Shown here in pieces: positions 1 through 10,567 of a stretch of 64,000 bases of DNA. The notes beneath the pieces are model-generated. The model was given only the letters and a program-made list of their open reading frames with translations, was not told the DNA's origin and did not search any database. The stretch lies in NCBI GenBank assembly GCA_022496805.1, contig CM040089.1, forward strand, positions 42,268,372 through 42,332,371. Direction: 5' to 3'. This DNA comes from Pohlia nutans. Taxonomy: Eukaryota; Streptophyta; Bryopsida; Bryales; Mniaceae. How positions within the stretch are numbered: position 1 is the first letter of the stretch; each line of letters opens with the position of its first letter. A program made the translations under genes and the position numbers.

Positions 1-639
1 AATCATAGGATATCGTATCTAATTTGTATATTTAGTTCACTACCAATTTTTACAATTTATGTCAGTCTTTAGTACTTCCAAGATTACAATGTTCAAAGTG
101 GCGCAACAAGTCTTTTTTTTTAAAATTTAAAATTTTTATCATGTCTAAAAGTGAAGTTTCAACTTTTCAACTTTGTAAAGAATTTGCATCCATAAACTTA
201 AAGAATTTGATGTTACATTGGAGTCTATGTTAACATCTATAAAAAAATATTTCAAAGGAAAAAAAATTGATTTTCATCCTTGTAAAAATCGTTGGATGGA
301 AGGAGGTACAAGATGGAAAAACAAAAAAAAACTAATAAAAGTAATGTGGAACTCAAGCATGCCAATTCCAATAGTGAAAGTAACTTTTAAGATTGTCAAA
401 ATCAAATGTCATGATTGTGAGATATTCACTAATTATTTGAAAAATAAAGCTCTTTATTATTTTCACCTTGCTTATGAAAATGGAATGAATAAAATGTTTT
501 TTTTTTTGCAAACATGGATCTATTCTAAAAATTGTATTTTTTTAATTAGAAAAAAAAACTTTATGACCACAATCTTATTTCATACATAAATTTGCTCATT
601 AAAAAGGCTTAAAGAAAACCCCATACTACAAAAAGTTTC
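1..639. other. AT-rich DNA, no gene recognised
   Basis: This is AT-rich sequence with many short A and T runs. An open frame of about 120 codons at 218-589 is lysine- and asparagine-rich, carries no recognisable motif and looks like chance in AT-rich DNA. Confidence 0.5.
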
Positions 640-1185
640 TCAACCCTTAAATGACAGAGGGGCTAAAGGCAAAACCTAGATGTGTTATAAAATGTTACTT
701 TTGCAACTTTGCTTAAGTTTGTATCAAAATAGAAAATGAGAAGAATGATGTTTAGTAATTATTAGTACAATCAAACTCTCTAAAATAAAATAAAATACTC
801 ACTCAATGAATTTAGAAGCATTTACCATTTAATATTCACCAAAATTACAAATTTTATTTTTAGAATTTGAAATTTAGTTTGATTGGTTAAAACTAGACAT
901 TCTATTCTCAAATTCAAAAAAAAAATTCAAAGGAGAGAACATCATTTGTTTCTCCAAATAGTAAATTTTATAACACAAGGACAATATTGAGGTCTTTGTC
1001 TTTGAGAAATTCTCCTCAGTGGAGTTTAACCCAGATTGACATGATTCAAATTGGTTTGGAAAGTAGAATTGATTTCCTATTTTAAAATATTTTTTATTTT
1101 TTATGTAAATATATTTTTCGTCCTAGGTAGCCCGTAAAAATAGGGCAGTGACCATAAAATGGTCGTTTGGTCACTTAGAGGTTAA
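640..1185 (-). mobile_element. TTAA-flanked MITE, family B copy 1
   Basis: The right end reads CACTTAGAGG followed by TTAA (1182-1185). The left end reads TCAA (a decayed TTAA) followed by CCCTTAAATGA. The interior matches the copies at 49266-49813 and 57652-58181, including the segment around AAAGGCAAAACCTAGATG near 668 and the block ACCATAAAATGGTC near 1151. It lies in the opposite orientation to those copies. No coding capacity is seen. The family is defined only by comparison within this window. Confidence 0.7.
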
Positions 1186-1395
1186 GATCCACTCAAAATT
1201 TACAACCACAATGGAATGTTCAATAATGCAAAAGCTTGTTTTGGTTTATGTAAATGTTTAGAGGTTCAAACTATAATTAAAAATCATATAAATGATCTTT
1301 AAGTGAGTCATGCCAACTACACTAATTTATCCCATACTATGTGCATGTAATACTAACTTACCAAAAACATTTTATTTGCAATATATTTAGTTTAG

Positions 1396-2392
1396 TGTAC
1401 AGTGGGGTGACACCGAAATTGTCACCTTGTGCAATTTCAGGGATAGGGCTCACACTGCTGCCAACTTTGACACCCTCCCGAGCGCTGGAAAATTGTTATT
1501 TATACATGAAATTTTAGACACAAAATCATTGTTATGTTGACAACATGTGTACCAAATTTCAAAGCTAGAAGATTGATACAAAGAAAGATATTCAAGATTT
1601 ACTAACAAGGGGTAGCTGTAAGAAATGTTTCACTACTTCCAACTTTGACACCCTCCCAAGGATTGAAGAATTTCTTTTTTCACATGGAATTTTTGGAGTA
1701 GGAACATCTTTATGTTGTTTACACATGTGAAAAATTCAAGTCCAAAAGACCCACAAAAAAAATGATATTCCAAATCTACCAACAGGTGTAGTTGTGAGAA
1801 ACAAAGAGGAAAATTGTCTCACAACTTTGACTGCCTCTCTAGGGTTGGGAATTTGTTATTTTAAAATGGAATTTTTGGCACAAAACCACTTTTTAGTTGA
1901 TAACACGTGCAAAAACTTTCATGTTGAAATAACAAATACTCAACTCTAGGGAGGCTGTCAAAGTTGTGAGACGATTTTTCTTTTTGTTTCTCACAACTAC
2001 ACCTGTTGGTAGATTTGGAATATCATTTTTTTTGTGGGTCTTTTGGACTTGAATTTTTCACATGTGTAAACAACATAAAGATGTTCCTACTCCAAAAATT
2101 CCATGTGAAAAAAGAAATTCTTCAATCCTTGGGAGGGTGTCAAAGTTGGAAGTAGTGAAACATTTCTTACAGCTACCCCTTGTTAGTAAATCTTGAATAT
2201 CTTTCTTTGTATCAATCTTCTAGCTTTGAAATTTGGTACACATGTTGTCAACATAACAATGATTTTGTGTCTAAAATTTCATGTATAAATAACAATTTTC
2301 CAGCGCTCGGGAGGGTGTCAAAGTTGGCAGCAGTGTGAGCCCTATCCCTGAAATTGCACAAGGTGACAATTTCGGTGTCACCCCACTGTACA
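1396..2392. repeat. 1-kb near-perfect palindrome built from tandem repeats
   Basis: The left arm (about 1396-1863) and right arm (about 1928-2392) are inverted copies, about 465 bp each, around a loop of roughly 65 bp. The outer 400 bp of each arm read as identical; scattered differences appear only in the innermost ~60 bp. Each arm holds two to three diverged units of about 180 bp that start CAACTTTGACACCCTCC or similar (near 1459, 1642 and 1825). No target duplication is obvious. Transcription across it would give a long hairpin RNA. Confidence 0.9.
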
Positions 2393-3501
2393 TCATGAAG
2401 AAAAATTAAATGAAAAAAATTATCAAATGGTTTTAACCTTTCATCTGCACTAATAGAATAAATTAGTGTAGGAAATATGACATTACAAATTAACACTTTT
2501 CAAATAGGCTTAGAAGTCACATATCAACTCTAAGAATTATGATATTTTGGTGCATTGGAATCCAACAGACTTCTTATTTGTACTATAATAGGTCAATTAT
2601 TTTGCATTTGGGTCATATTTAACATTTTGTTGTTGAATTCCAACTTCTATGTCATAATCAACCAACCACAAGATGACACGTATCACTTCTGTTTGCAAAA
2701 ATAAAAAAATAATGTTAAATTTGACCCTAGCATGTAGGATATGACTTTTAGATATGTGGTTAATATTAATCAAATGACTAATAATTGATGAACTAACAAT
2801 TTTATGAAGGAAACTACTAGCATAGTGGTGTCACACTTGAAGTAGGATATTATAGAGTCTACAAACTTTTTCAAGGCATAGGCTTAGAGAGCCTATTTTT
2901 TTTTAAAACCCTGTTTTGAGCATCATATGGCCTATTTTTCAAAATTTTGAATTCAAAGTTGGGGCTTAAAACTCCAATTGTAATTATGGAAATCCATTTG
3001 GAAAAAAGAATGGGGGCCTTGACATTCATGACATAAGAACGACTTTTTGATTGGGGTTCTATATGAACATAGGTCCTGAGAACTTAGCTCATAGACCCTA
3101 CATACCGTACTCGGCTGTCGGGGTCGGCAAAAAATAATTACAAAAAGAGAAGCCAAAATCTTTAGAATCTTTTTTTTCAAAAAGATTATGTTTTCTATGA
3201 TGAAAAAGAGAACCCTAGAGAATATCTCCATAATTTGGCATTTGTTGAAAAGCATGAGGACAAAAAGTTATTTGGCATGACCTGACCACCGGGTACGGTA
3301 AAGTTTTTCTCACTTGAATGCCTGATGCTCTGCACATGTTCAATGGACACTTTTTGTTTTGAGGTAGGTTATAACTTATTATGATCAATGTTCAGAGTTT
3401 TGAGCATCATGGAGTTCATTCACAGTTCAGCATTGGGTTCATTCATGTGTACAAAGTCCCAAGTTCAGCACCAAACTGAAAAAAGAATTTTGACTAGGCT
3501 C
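2393..3501. other. Intergenic DNA, nothing recognised
   Basis: This is AT-rich DNA with no convincing coding frame or terminal repeats. Short open frames here, such as 2953-3255 on the minus strand, have no recognisable motif. Confidence 0.4.
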
Positions 3502-3504
3502 TTA

Positions 3505-3643
3505 GGGCCTCTTTACACTAGAGGTGAGAAGCCGTGAGGAGAGAAATTTCAGCCAGTGGGAGGCCTAGAAACAGAGAAGACCAATTTCTCATTGCCTGAA
3601 ATTTCTCTCCTCACGGCTTCTCGCCTCTAGTGTAAAGAGGCCC
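3505..3643. mobile_element. Short foldback MITE, Tourist/PIF-like
   Basis: The element starts GGGCCTCTTTACACTAGAGG and ends with the inverted complement. The arms are close to 48 bp, so most of its 139 bp can fold back. Flanks are TTA on the left and TTG on the right, compatible with a TTA target duplication that has mutated. The TTTACACTA core is shared with the larger element at 60601-61094, suggesting the same transposase family. Confidence 0.75.
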
Positions 3644-3702
3644 TTGGATACTAGAAAACAAAAAAATCTAAAATCAAAATCCATCGCCGAAGGGTCTCCC
3701 TT

Positions 3703-3962
3703 TATTGAGGTAATTGATGCAACGTAGTATTGCTAGAAGCCAAAGACGTACGGGTGCTAAATAATGGTGTGTGGGAGGAGGGGTTAGGCATGGGCTGATC
3801 TCTAGAGTGTCCTTGTGATGAGTTATCCCATATGGTTTGTCCATGGTGACCTCCTAGTGTACACTACTTAAGGTGGAAGGCCTTTGAGTAAAGATCATCT
3901 CTTTCTACGCATTCCTTGTGTTTGTGTGTGTGTGCCTTGTGCAATCTTCTCTACCTTCAATA
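3703..3962 (+). repeat. 5' LTR of copia copy 1 (260 bp)
   Basis: It begins TATTGAGGTAATTG and ends CTACCTTCAATA, giving the short inverted terminus TATTGA/TCAATA. The ends were set by the abutting 5-bp target duplication on the outside and the primer site on the inside. A GT-rich run, TGTGTTTGTGTGTGTG, lies near the 3' end. I do not see a clear TATA box. Confidence 0.95.
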
Positions 3963-3976
3963 GGTTATGGGCCCAC
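3963..3976 (+). promoter_or_regulatory. Primer-binding site matching initiator tRNA-Met anticodon arm
   Basis: GGTTATGGGCCCAC directly follows the LTR with no gap. It is complementary to the anticodon stem-loop of plant initiator tRNA-Met (GTGGGCCCATAACC), ending at about tRNA position 39. The usual plant copia site, TGGTATCAGAGC, complementary to the tRNA 3' end, is absent here. Drosophila copia is primed in the same way by a 5' half of this tRNA. The match is seen; use of a half-tRNA primer is inferred. Confidence 0.85.
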
Positions 3977-4789
3977 TCATGTGTGTTTCATGAGTATTAG
4001 ATTGCATTTGTGCAAGTATTTTGAGGTCGGTGCGCAACGGGCGGTTTTGGAGCATTGTTGGAGGTTTTGGAGCTTGTTGAAGCGTTGGTGTTTCTTGGAG
4101 GTGTGCATGGGCTGAAGTTACATGTTGGAGCACTCTCTTTGGTCAATTTCTTCCCTTGATCTCCTTCTTTTCTTTCTTCTATCTCTTCGTTGCGAGTGGA
4201 ACTTCGTTTGGTTCAATTGTGAGCATTTGAGTAAATGCAAGTAATTTGTGAGGTGTGAAGACTCTCGTGGAGGGTCTACCATCTGATCCTAGTGATTAGG
4301 CACTTGCTTTGAGGTGTTGCATGTGTTTCATGCTCTTGGGGTGCTCAAATTTTCATTTGGAGCTAGTTTGTGCACAAAGGTGCGGTTTTGAGCAATTTCA
4401 ATGCGATTGGGGTTTTGAGGGACTTGTGTGAGTTCATGTGCATTGAGTGAGTGCTCTTGAAGGACACAAAGGTGTCATTGACGTGCATTGAGTGTTTGGG
4501 GACACTAATGCGTCGTATTGAAGCATTTGGAGTTGTTTTGAGCTCCATTGAGTGATTTGAGGGGTTTTGGTGAGCCTCTTTGCATTTTTGGGTGAGGGTT
4601 CTCACATTTGAGTGTTGGGAGGCGTGTGTGGAGCACAAAAGTGCTGATCTAGTGTTTGGGGTTGTTTTAAACCCATTGGGTGCACAAAGGTGCAATATCA
4701 AAAAAAATAAAAATAAAATCACAAAAACAAAGTTGTGTGTTTGAGTTTGAGGTTTCATTTGTGTGGGGAGGCATACGTAAGTGAGGATC
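3977..4789 (+). other. Untranslated leader of copia copy 1
   Basis: This non-coding leader is rich in G and T on the sense strand and poor in C. It contains degenerate repeats of the type GAGTGTTTGGGG and two copies of TGTGCACAAAGGTGC (near 4370 and 4680). An A-rich stretch (about 4698-4730) lies about 60 nt before the Gag-Pol start. A 239-codon frame on the opposite strand is not considered real. Confidence 0.7.
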
Positions 4790-7700
4790 ATGGCATCTTT
4801 TGAGGGTGAGGGTCCCAAGGTCGTGGACAAGTTCGATGGGGTGAATTTCCACTTGTGGAAGTTCAAAATGGAGATGGTGATGGCCGAGAAGGAGTTGTGG
4901 GAGATTGTCGAGGGTAGTGAGGAACCTCCTTTCTCTTCTACGGATCCTAGGATCATGCAAGCGTACACGAGGAGGGAGAAGAAGGCATTTGCCATTTTGG
5001 CACTCAACCTCGCGGATTCGCAACTTGCGCACATTCGTTCGTGCAAGACACCCGCGGAAGCATGGTCCAAGCTTTGCAACATTCACGAAGCGAAAACATT
5101 GGCCAACATTTTGTTTTTGAGGCGCAAGTTCTTCACCATCAAGATGGGCGAAGAAGATGACATGTTGGCGCACATCAACAAGGTCAAAGCTCTCGCGGAT
5201 CAACTCAACGGTTGCGACGTGTCGGTTACGGATGGTGACATCGTGATGACACTTTTGGAGAGCCTTCCATCATCATACGAGTACCTCATCGTGGCGATGG
5301 AGTCAAGACCCATTACGGAGCTCACATTGGACTATGTGACCTCACGGTTGTTGCACGAGCTTTCGCGGCGAAAGGAGAACGAGTCTCGAGAAGATGGAGC
5401 GGCACTCGTGGCGAAGCAATCCAAGAATGGAGGCGGTGGGAGCTCAAGCGACAAGGTGTGCTTCTATTGTGGTAAGAAGGGCCACATTGCCAAATTTTGC
5501 TTCAAACGCAAGAGGGATGAGAAAGGGGAGAGTGCAAACAACACTAAAACTCGTGACGATGATGAGTACGCATTTACGGCTAGATATGAGGCAAGCATGA
5601 GCGATGGCATCGAGGGTGATGCAAGCATGAGTGATGGTATCGAGGGTGATGCAAGCATGAGTGATTGGATTGAGGTTGGTGATGAGTATGCAAACATGGC
5701 AAGCAATGTATCGTGCAATGGTAGTACGAGTGATTGGATTGTTGATTCGGGGGCTACAAGCCACATGTCACCACATAAAACTTGCTTTCATTCGTATGCT
5801 CTCATTAATCCAAGGAGAGTGATTTTGGGAGATGATACGGTGCTTGAGGCCGTTGGCAAGGGCCAAATTGTTGTAGACACCGAGGTGAGGGGTCGTGTGA
5901 AGACAATCACTATCCAAGATGTCCTCCACGTTCCCAAACTAACGGCAAATTTACTATCGGTGAGGCAACTAGTGGCAAAGCACTTGAGAGTAGAGTTTAG
6001 TGATAAGGGGTGTTATGTGTTGTCACCGAGTCGAGATGAGGTGGCCATCATTGAAGAACACGAGGGCTTGTACCACATCAAGTTCTCCAAGGTGCATTCG
6101 AAGGAATCGGCGGCGTTGGCGCATTCAAACTTGAAGGACGACAAGTTGGCGTTGTGGCATCGTCGACTTGGCCATTTGAACATCAAGAGTGTGAAGACAC
6201 TACGCGGCATGGTAAGCGGTATGGATCTTCATCAATTGAAAGTGGATGCTTCTACATTCACGTGTGAAGGTTGCATTGAAGGCAAGCAACAACGGTCGCC
6301 ATTTGCGGGTGAAGGGGCGACACGGGCCACAAAAGTTTTGGAGATCGTGCATTCGGATGTGTGTGGCCCCATGAAGACCACATCGATGGGAGGTTGCAAG
6401 TACTTTGTGACCTTCATCGATGATTTTTCAAGGAAGATATGGCTCTACCCTATCAAAGCCAAGAGTGAGTGCTTTGAGAAGTTCAAGGAGTTCAAGACAT
6501 TGGTGGAGAACCAATCCGAGTTGAAGATCAAGGTGTTTCGGTCGGACAATGGCGGCGAGTACATGTCCAAGAAATTTGACGAGCTTTTGAAGAATGAAGG
6601 CATCGCACGCCAAACTTCGGCCCCGTACACGCCTCAACAAAATGGAGTTGCGGAGCGCGCAAATCGCACCATTGTAGAGATGGCGAGGAGCATGTTGCAC
6701 GCTCAAAACTTGAAGTTGGACCTTTGGGCGGAAGCGGTGGTGAATGCGGTGTACACACGCAATCGGTGTCCAACAAGCGCGGTTGAAGGCATGACGCCGG
6801 AGCAAGCGTGGAGTGGGAGGCAACCATGTGTTGCAGACATGCGCATCTTCGGATGCATTGCATATGGGAAGGTTCCCGACGAACGGAGGACGAAACTCGA
6901 GGCTAAGGCCTTGAAATGTGTGTTTCTTGGGTATTGTGAAGGTACCAAGGCGTATAGACTCATGTCGGTGGACACGAGGAAGATCATTCGGTCACGTGAT
7001 GTGACATTTTGTGAGGAGTCTACGATGGAGGCTCCTTTGGAGGTTGGTCCAAGTGGGAGTAGCGGAGACGTTTTGGTGGACACACCCTCCAAGTCTCCTA
7101 GTGTTGTTGATGTAGGTGATGATGACGGTGATGACGAAGCTGGCGACACGGAGGTTGTTGAAGCGCCATCGAGCTCAAAGGCCAAGAATGGCGCAAAGGG
7201 CACGCAAGAGGAGCAAGTTTCTTCAAGCGAGCGGCGGTACCCCGAGAGATCGCGCAAGCCACCTGGAGAATGGTGGAAGAACCACATCTTCCCTCAAGTG
7301 GAGGACGAGCATGCGAATGTGGCATTATCGGATGGTCCATTGACCATTCGAGAAGCCATGCAAGGTGAGGATGCGGTCAAGTGGGAGCGCGCCATGCAAG
7401 AGGAGTACGACTCTCTAATTGCTAACGGTACGTGGCAATTAACTCCCATTCCAAAGGATCGCAACCCCATTGGTTGCAAATGGGTGTTTCGGACAAAGAG
7501 GGATGTTTCGGGTATTGTTGTGCGTCACAAGGCAAGATTAGTAGCCAAGGGGTTCGCGCAAGTGCATGGGGTGGACTTTCACGAGACATTTGCTCCCGTG
7601 GCCAAGTTCACCACCATTCGATGCATTCTTGCCATTGGAGCGGCCTTGGACTTGGAGATGCATCAAATGGATGTGAAGACCGCATTTTTGAATGGCGATT

Positions 7701-8935
7701 TGGAGGAGGACATCTACATGGTGCAACCTGAGGGGTTTGTGCAACAAGGTAATGAACACCTTGTTTGTAAGTTGCAAAAATCATTGTATGGGTTGAAACA
7801 ATCTCCAAGAGCGTGGTACCAAAAGATTGACACGTTCTTGGTTGCACACGGGTTTACTAGGAGCATTGCGGATCATAGTCTCTACTTCATGCAAGAGGGG
7901 CAACATGTGGTGATTGTGATCATATATGTTGATGATTTGATCATTCTTGCAAGCCTCATGAGTTTAATGAATGCATTAAAAGGCATGCTTGAGAGAGAGT
8001 ACGAGATGAGTGATCTTGGAGAATTGCACTTTTGTTTTGGTGTTGAGTTTGTGCGTGATAGGGCTACACGCACTATCACCATGAGTCAAGGCAAGTATGT
8101 GATGGACGTGCTCAAGAGATTCGGGATGGAGGATTGTAAGCCCGTGGCAACACCATTGGATGCAAACTCCAAGCTCGTCAAGCTTTCGGAGGAGGAGTAT
8201 GCGATGGAGGCTAAATCGATGGCGGAGGTGCCATACAAGCAAGCGGTGGGGTCGTTGATGTATGCGATGATTGCGACACGGCCCGACCTTGCGTATCCAA
8301 TTAGCGTGGTGAGTCAACACATGGCGAGACCGGGCTCGATGCATTGGATGACGGTCAAGAGGATCATGCGTTATTTGAGGGGCACAAGCGATGTGAAGTT
8401 GTGTCTTGGAGGCAAAGACATTGTGTTGAGCGGCTATTGTGACGCGGACTACGCGGGAGACACGAGCGATCGAAGATCCACAACGGGCTACATGTTCAAG
8501 GTCGGATCGGGAGCGGTGTCGTGGAATAGCAAGCGGCAACAAACCACGGCGACATCAACGGTGGAGGCCGAGTACATGGCTACGAGCCATGCCACGAAGG
8601 AGGCCATTTGGTTGAGGCAACTAATGGTGGATGTGGGTTGCACACAAGGTGAGGCTACAACGATTATGTGTGACAACCAAGGGTGCATTTCACTTGCAAA
8701 GAACCCTACACATCATTCACGCACGAAGCACATTGATGTGCAATACCACTTCATTCGGAAGAAGTTGGAATTGGGAGTTATACATTTGGAGTATTGCCCA
8801 ACGGAGCACATGGTGGCGGATGTGCTCACAAAGGGTCTTTGTAGAGACCGACACCAACGATTAGTAATAGCATTTGGACTTAGAGGCTTTGGCTCTACGC
8901 AAAGTGGGAGTATTGAGGTAATTGATGCAACGTAG
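4790..8935 (+). CDS. Gag-Pol polyprotein of Ty1/copia element, copy 1
   Basis: A single uninterrupted frame of 1381 residues. The start is the ATG at 4790 (context ATCATGGC); the in-frame GTG nine bases upstream is not a plausible plant start. Domains in order: Gag (about 1-215); zinc knuckle C224-C227-H232-C237; protease with DSGA at 319-322; integrase zinc region (H457, H462, C492, C495); integrase core D523, D586, E622 with the expected 35-residue spacing; reverse transcriptase about 877-1120 with YVDD at 1046-1049; RNase H about 1210-1325 with D1218, E1259 and D1295. All catalytic residues I looked for are present, so the element could be autonomous. Residues 268-292 contain the repeat ASMSDGIEGD. 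The stop codon (8933-8935) lies inside the 3' LTR. Compared with copy 2, residue 1148 is proline, which I take as the family's normal residue. Confidence 0.97.
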   Translation: MASFEGEGPKVVDKFDGVNFHLWKFKMEMVMAEKELWEIVEGSEEPPFSSTDPRIMQAYTRREKKAFAILALNLADSQLAHIRSCKTPAEAWSKLCNIHEAKTLANILFLRRKFFTIKMGEEDDMLAHINKVKALADQLNGCDVSVTDGDIVMTLLESLPSSYEYLIVAMESRPITELTLDYVTSRLLHELSRRKENESREDGAALVAKQSKNGGGGSSSDKVCFYCGKKGHIAKFCFKRKRDEKGESANNTKTRDDDEYAFTARYEASMSDGIEGDASMSDGIEGDASMSDWIEVGDEYANMASNVSCNGSTSDWIVDSGATSHMSPHKTCFHSYALINPRRVILGDDTVLEAVGKGQIVVDTEVRGRVKTITIQDVLHVPKLTANLLSVRQLVAKHLRVEFSDKGCYVLSPSRDEVAIIEEHEGLYHIKFSKVHSKESAALAHSNLKDDKLALWHRRLGHLNIKSVKTLRGMVSGMDLHQLKVDASTFTCEGCIEGKQQRSPFAGEGATRATKVLEIVHSDVCGPMKTTSMGGCKYFVTFIDDFSRKIWLYPIKAKSECFEKFKEFKTLVENQSELKIKVFRSDNGGEYMSKKFDELLKNEGIARQTSAPYTPQQNGVAERANRTIVEMARSMLHAQNLKLDLWAEAVVNAVYTRNRCPTSAVEGMTPEQAWSGRQPCVADMRIFGCIAYGKVPDERRTKLEAKALKCVFLGYCEGTKAYRLMSVDTRKIIRSRDVTFCEESTMEAPLEVGPSGSSGDVLVDTPSKSPSVVDVGDDDGDDEAGDTEVVEAPSSSKAKNGAKGTQEEQVSSSERRYPERSRKPPGEWWKNHIFPQVEDEHANVALSDGPLTIREAMQGEDAVKWERAMQEEYDSLIANGTWQLTPIPKDRNPIGCKWVFRTKRDVSGIVVRHKARLVAKGFAQVHGVDFHETFAPVAKFTTIRCILAIGAALDLEMHQMDVKTAFLNGDLEEDIYMVQPEGFVQQGNEHLVCKLQKSLYGLKQSPRAWYQKIDTFLVAHGFTRSIADHSLYFMQEGQHVVIVIIYVDDLIILASLMSLMNALKGMLEREYEMSDLGELHFCFGVEFVRDRATRTITMSQGKYVMDVLKRFGMEDCKPVATPLDANSKLVKLSEEEYAMEAKSMAEVPYKQAVGSLMYAMIATRPDLAYPISVVSQHMARPGSMHWMTVKRIMRYLRGTSDVKLCLGGKDIVLSGYCDADYAGDTSDRRSTTGYMFKVGSGAVSWNSKRQQTTATSTVEAEYMATSHATKEAIWLRQLMVDVGCTQGEATTIMCDNQGCISLAKNPTHHSRTKHIDVQYHFIRKKLELGVIHLEYCPTEHMVADVLTKGLCRDRHQRLVIAFGLRGFGSTQSGSIEVIDAT
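8901..8910 (+). promoter_or_regulatory. Polypurine tract of copia copy 1
   Basis: AAAGTGGGAG lies immediately before the 3' LTR, in the position of the plus-strand primer. It lies inside the Gag-Pol reading frame, because that frame continues 25 bases into the LTR. Confidence 0.8.
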
Positions 8936-9170
8936 TATTGCTAGAAGCCAAAGACGTACGGGTGCTAAATAATGGTGTGTGGGAGGAGGGGTTAGGCATG
9001 GGCTGATCTCTAGAGTGTCCTTGTGATGAGTTATCCCATATGGTTTGTCCATGGTGACCTCCTAGTGTACACTACTTAAGGTGGAAGGCCTTTGAGTAAA
9101 GATCATCTCTTTCTACGCATTCCTTGTGTTTGTGTGTGTGTGCCTTGTGCAATCTTCTCTACCTTCAATA
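8911..9170 (+). repeat. 3' LTR of copia copy 1 (260 bp)
   Basis: It reads the same as the 5' LTR at every position I compared. Its first 25 bases encode the last eight residues and stop codon of Gag-Pol. CCCTT follows directly at 9171-9175. Confidence 0.95.
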
Positions 9171-9175
9171 CCCTT

Positions 9176-9800
9176 AAGTTCTATGTGTGTTTGTTCTTCT
9201 ATCAATGGAATAAACGTTCGAGATCAACTACATGATCTTGTGTGAGTACATTTGGAGAATTAGATGAAGTTTTCAGATATTGAAATCTGCACTTTGGATG
9301 GTGAGTTTATAGTGTTTGACTACTGGATTTTGGCGTTGACTTATGATGCGCAAGGTGTGTGTTTTAGGTAATTGCCCCAATTTGCCGAGCTTGGTGTGAT
9401 GTAAAATCACCAAAAAAATTCATTAAATGAAGAGCATGAGTCAATGGGGTTGGAAATAAATTTAGCATCAATTTGCAATCATTTGCCAATGAGATATACA
9501 CCTTGCAATCAGCGCATTATTAGAAAATGGCCATCAAATCAACAACATTCTGATGTTTCGTGCACTGTAATGACCGTTTTCATTGATTTTCAAACTTTCT
9601 GTTAAGCAACAAAAAATTCGTTTCATTTCTGTTGGTTTAGGCACGATAAAAAAAAATTATGACCGAAGCAACAGAAATCCAACCAATTTCATAAATTACC
9701 AATTTTACAAAAACATTAAAAATTAAATTGAAAAATATAAATTTTAGATTAATTCTTTGAAAATAGAGTCAACAAGTTCATTGTATATAATAATGTACTA

Positions 9801-9884
<84 letters not shown>

Positions 9885-10185
9885 AAGAACATAATAATAT
9901 TGTATCATATTATAATATTATACTACTTATTGTCAAGGGTGTTTTCATACTACAGATGTCATAGTTTTGAACAAAAATAGTTTGTAATGTTGTAAAACAA
10001 CTGATTTAATGACGTAAATTTTATAAATAGGGAAAATACCAAAAAAATTAATATTATAAAATGGAATCTTTTGAATCTTCTAGCATCTTTTCAAAAAAAA
10101 TTATTCTAGAATCTTTTAGCATATTCTTAGAATCTTCTTAAAATACCCTTTTGGTCTAATTTCCCAAAATAGTTTTAGATCTTCA
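9176..10185. other. AT-rich intergenic DNA
   Basis: No gene is recognised. The stretch contains the (TA)n tract listed separately and, near 10060-10140, short repeats around the phrase GAATCTTCTAGCATCTTTT. Confidence 0.5.
9808..9884. repeat. (TA)n microsatellite
   Basis: This is an almost pure TA dinucleotide run of about 75 bp, interrupted once by CA near 9871. Confidence 0.95.
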
Positions 10186-10567
10186 TTTATAGAATTTAGA
10201 AGCAATCCACATTAAAAATTCAATAAAATTACATTTTATATTTTAGAATTCAAAATTTGGTATTATTGGTTATAATTGTACTTTTCAACATAGAAGAAAA
10301 AAAAAAGGGATGTACTGAAAAGAACAACATTACTTTTCCTAAATAGTAAAATTTGTAATTCAAGACAATGTAGAGGTGTAGGTTTTTTAAAAGTTCCCCT
10401 AGGTGGAGTTTAACTTGGATTGGCATGATCCAAATTGAATTCGAAAGTATACTTGATTTCCTATTAGAAAATAATTATAGTTCAATTGGATTTTTGATTT
10501 TAGTCTTGGGCAGCTCATAAAAGGGGGCATCGACCAAAAAATGATCTCTCAAAGCATTACGGGTTAA
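10186..10567 (-). mobile_element. TTAA-flanked MITE fragment, family B copy 2
   Basis: The right end carries CATTACGGG then TTAA (10564-10567). The interior follows the other B copies, for example the segment around GGTGGAGTTTAACTTGGATT near 10401 and GGGGGCATCGACC near 10523. The left third of the family consensus is not recognisable, so this copy is truncated or heavily diverged. Confidence 0.6.

Larger units (their letters stand above)
3703..9170 (+). mobile_element. Complete Ty1/copia LTR retrotransposon, copy 1
   Basis: A 5468-bp element is flanked by the direct repeat CCCTT (3698-3702 and 9171-9175), the 5-bp target duplication expected of integrase. The order is 5' LTR, primer site, 827-nt leader, a single Gag-Pol frame, polypurine tract, 3' LTR. 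Protease, integrase, reverse transcriptase, RNase H is the copia order (integrase before RT). The two LTRs read as identical, so the insertion is recent. A second copy lies at 28184-33651. Confidence 0.97.

Noticed and set aside
218..589. 123-codon open frame
   Set aside because: AT-rich, lysine-rich, no motif; consistent with chance.
4781..4789. GTG as an alternative start for copia Gag-Pol
   Set aside because: A plant message would use the ATG at 4790, which has a good context.
4363..5082. 239-codon frame on the minus strand, repeated at 28844-29563
   Set aside because: It overlaps the copia leader and Gag start in antisense and recurs only because the two copies are nearly identical. Its composition is repetitive (His, Ser, Thr) and no motif is seen.
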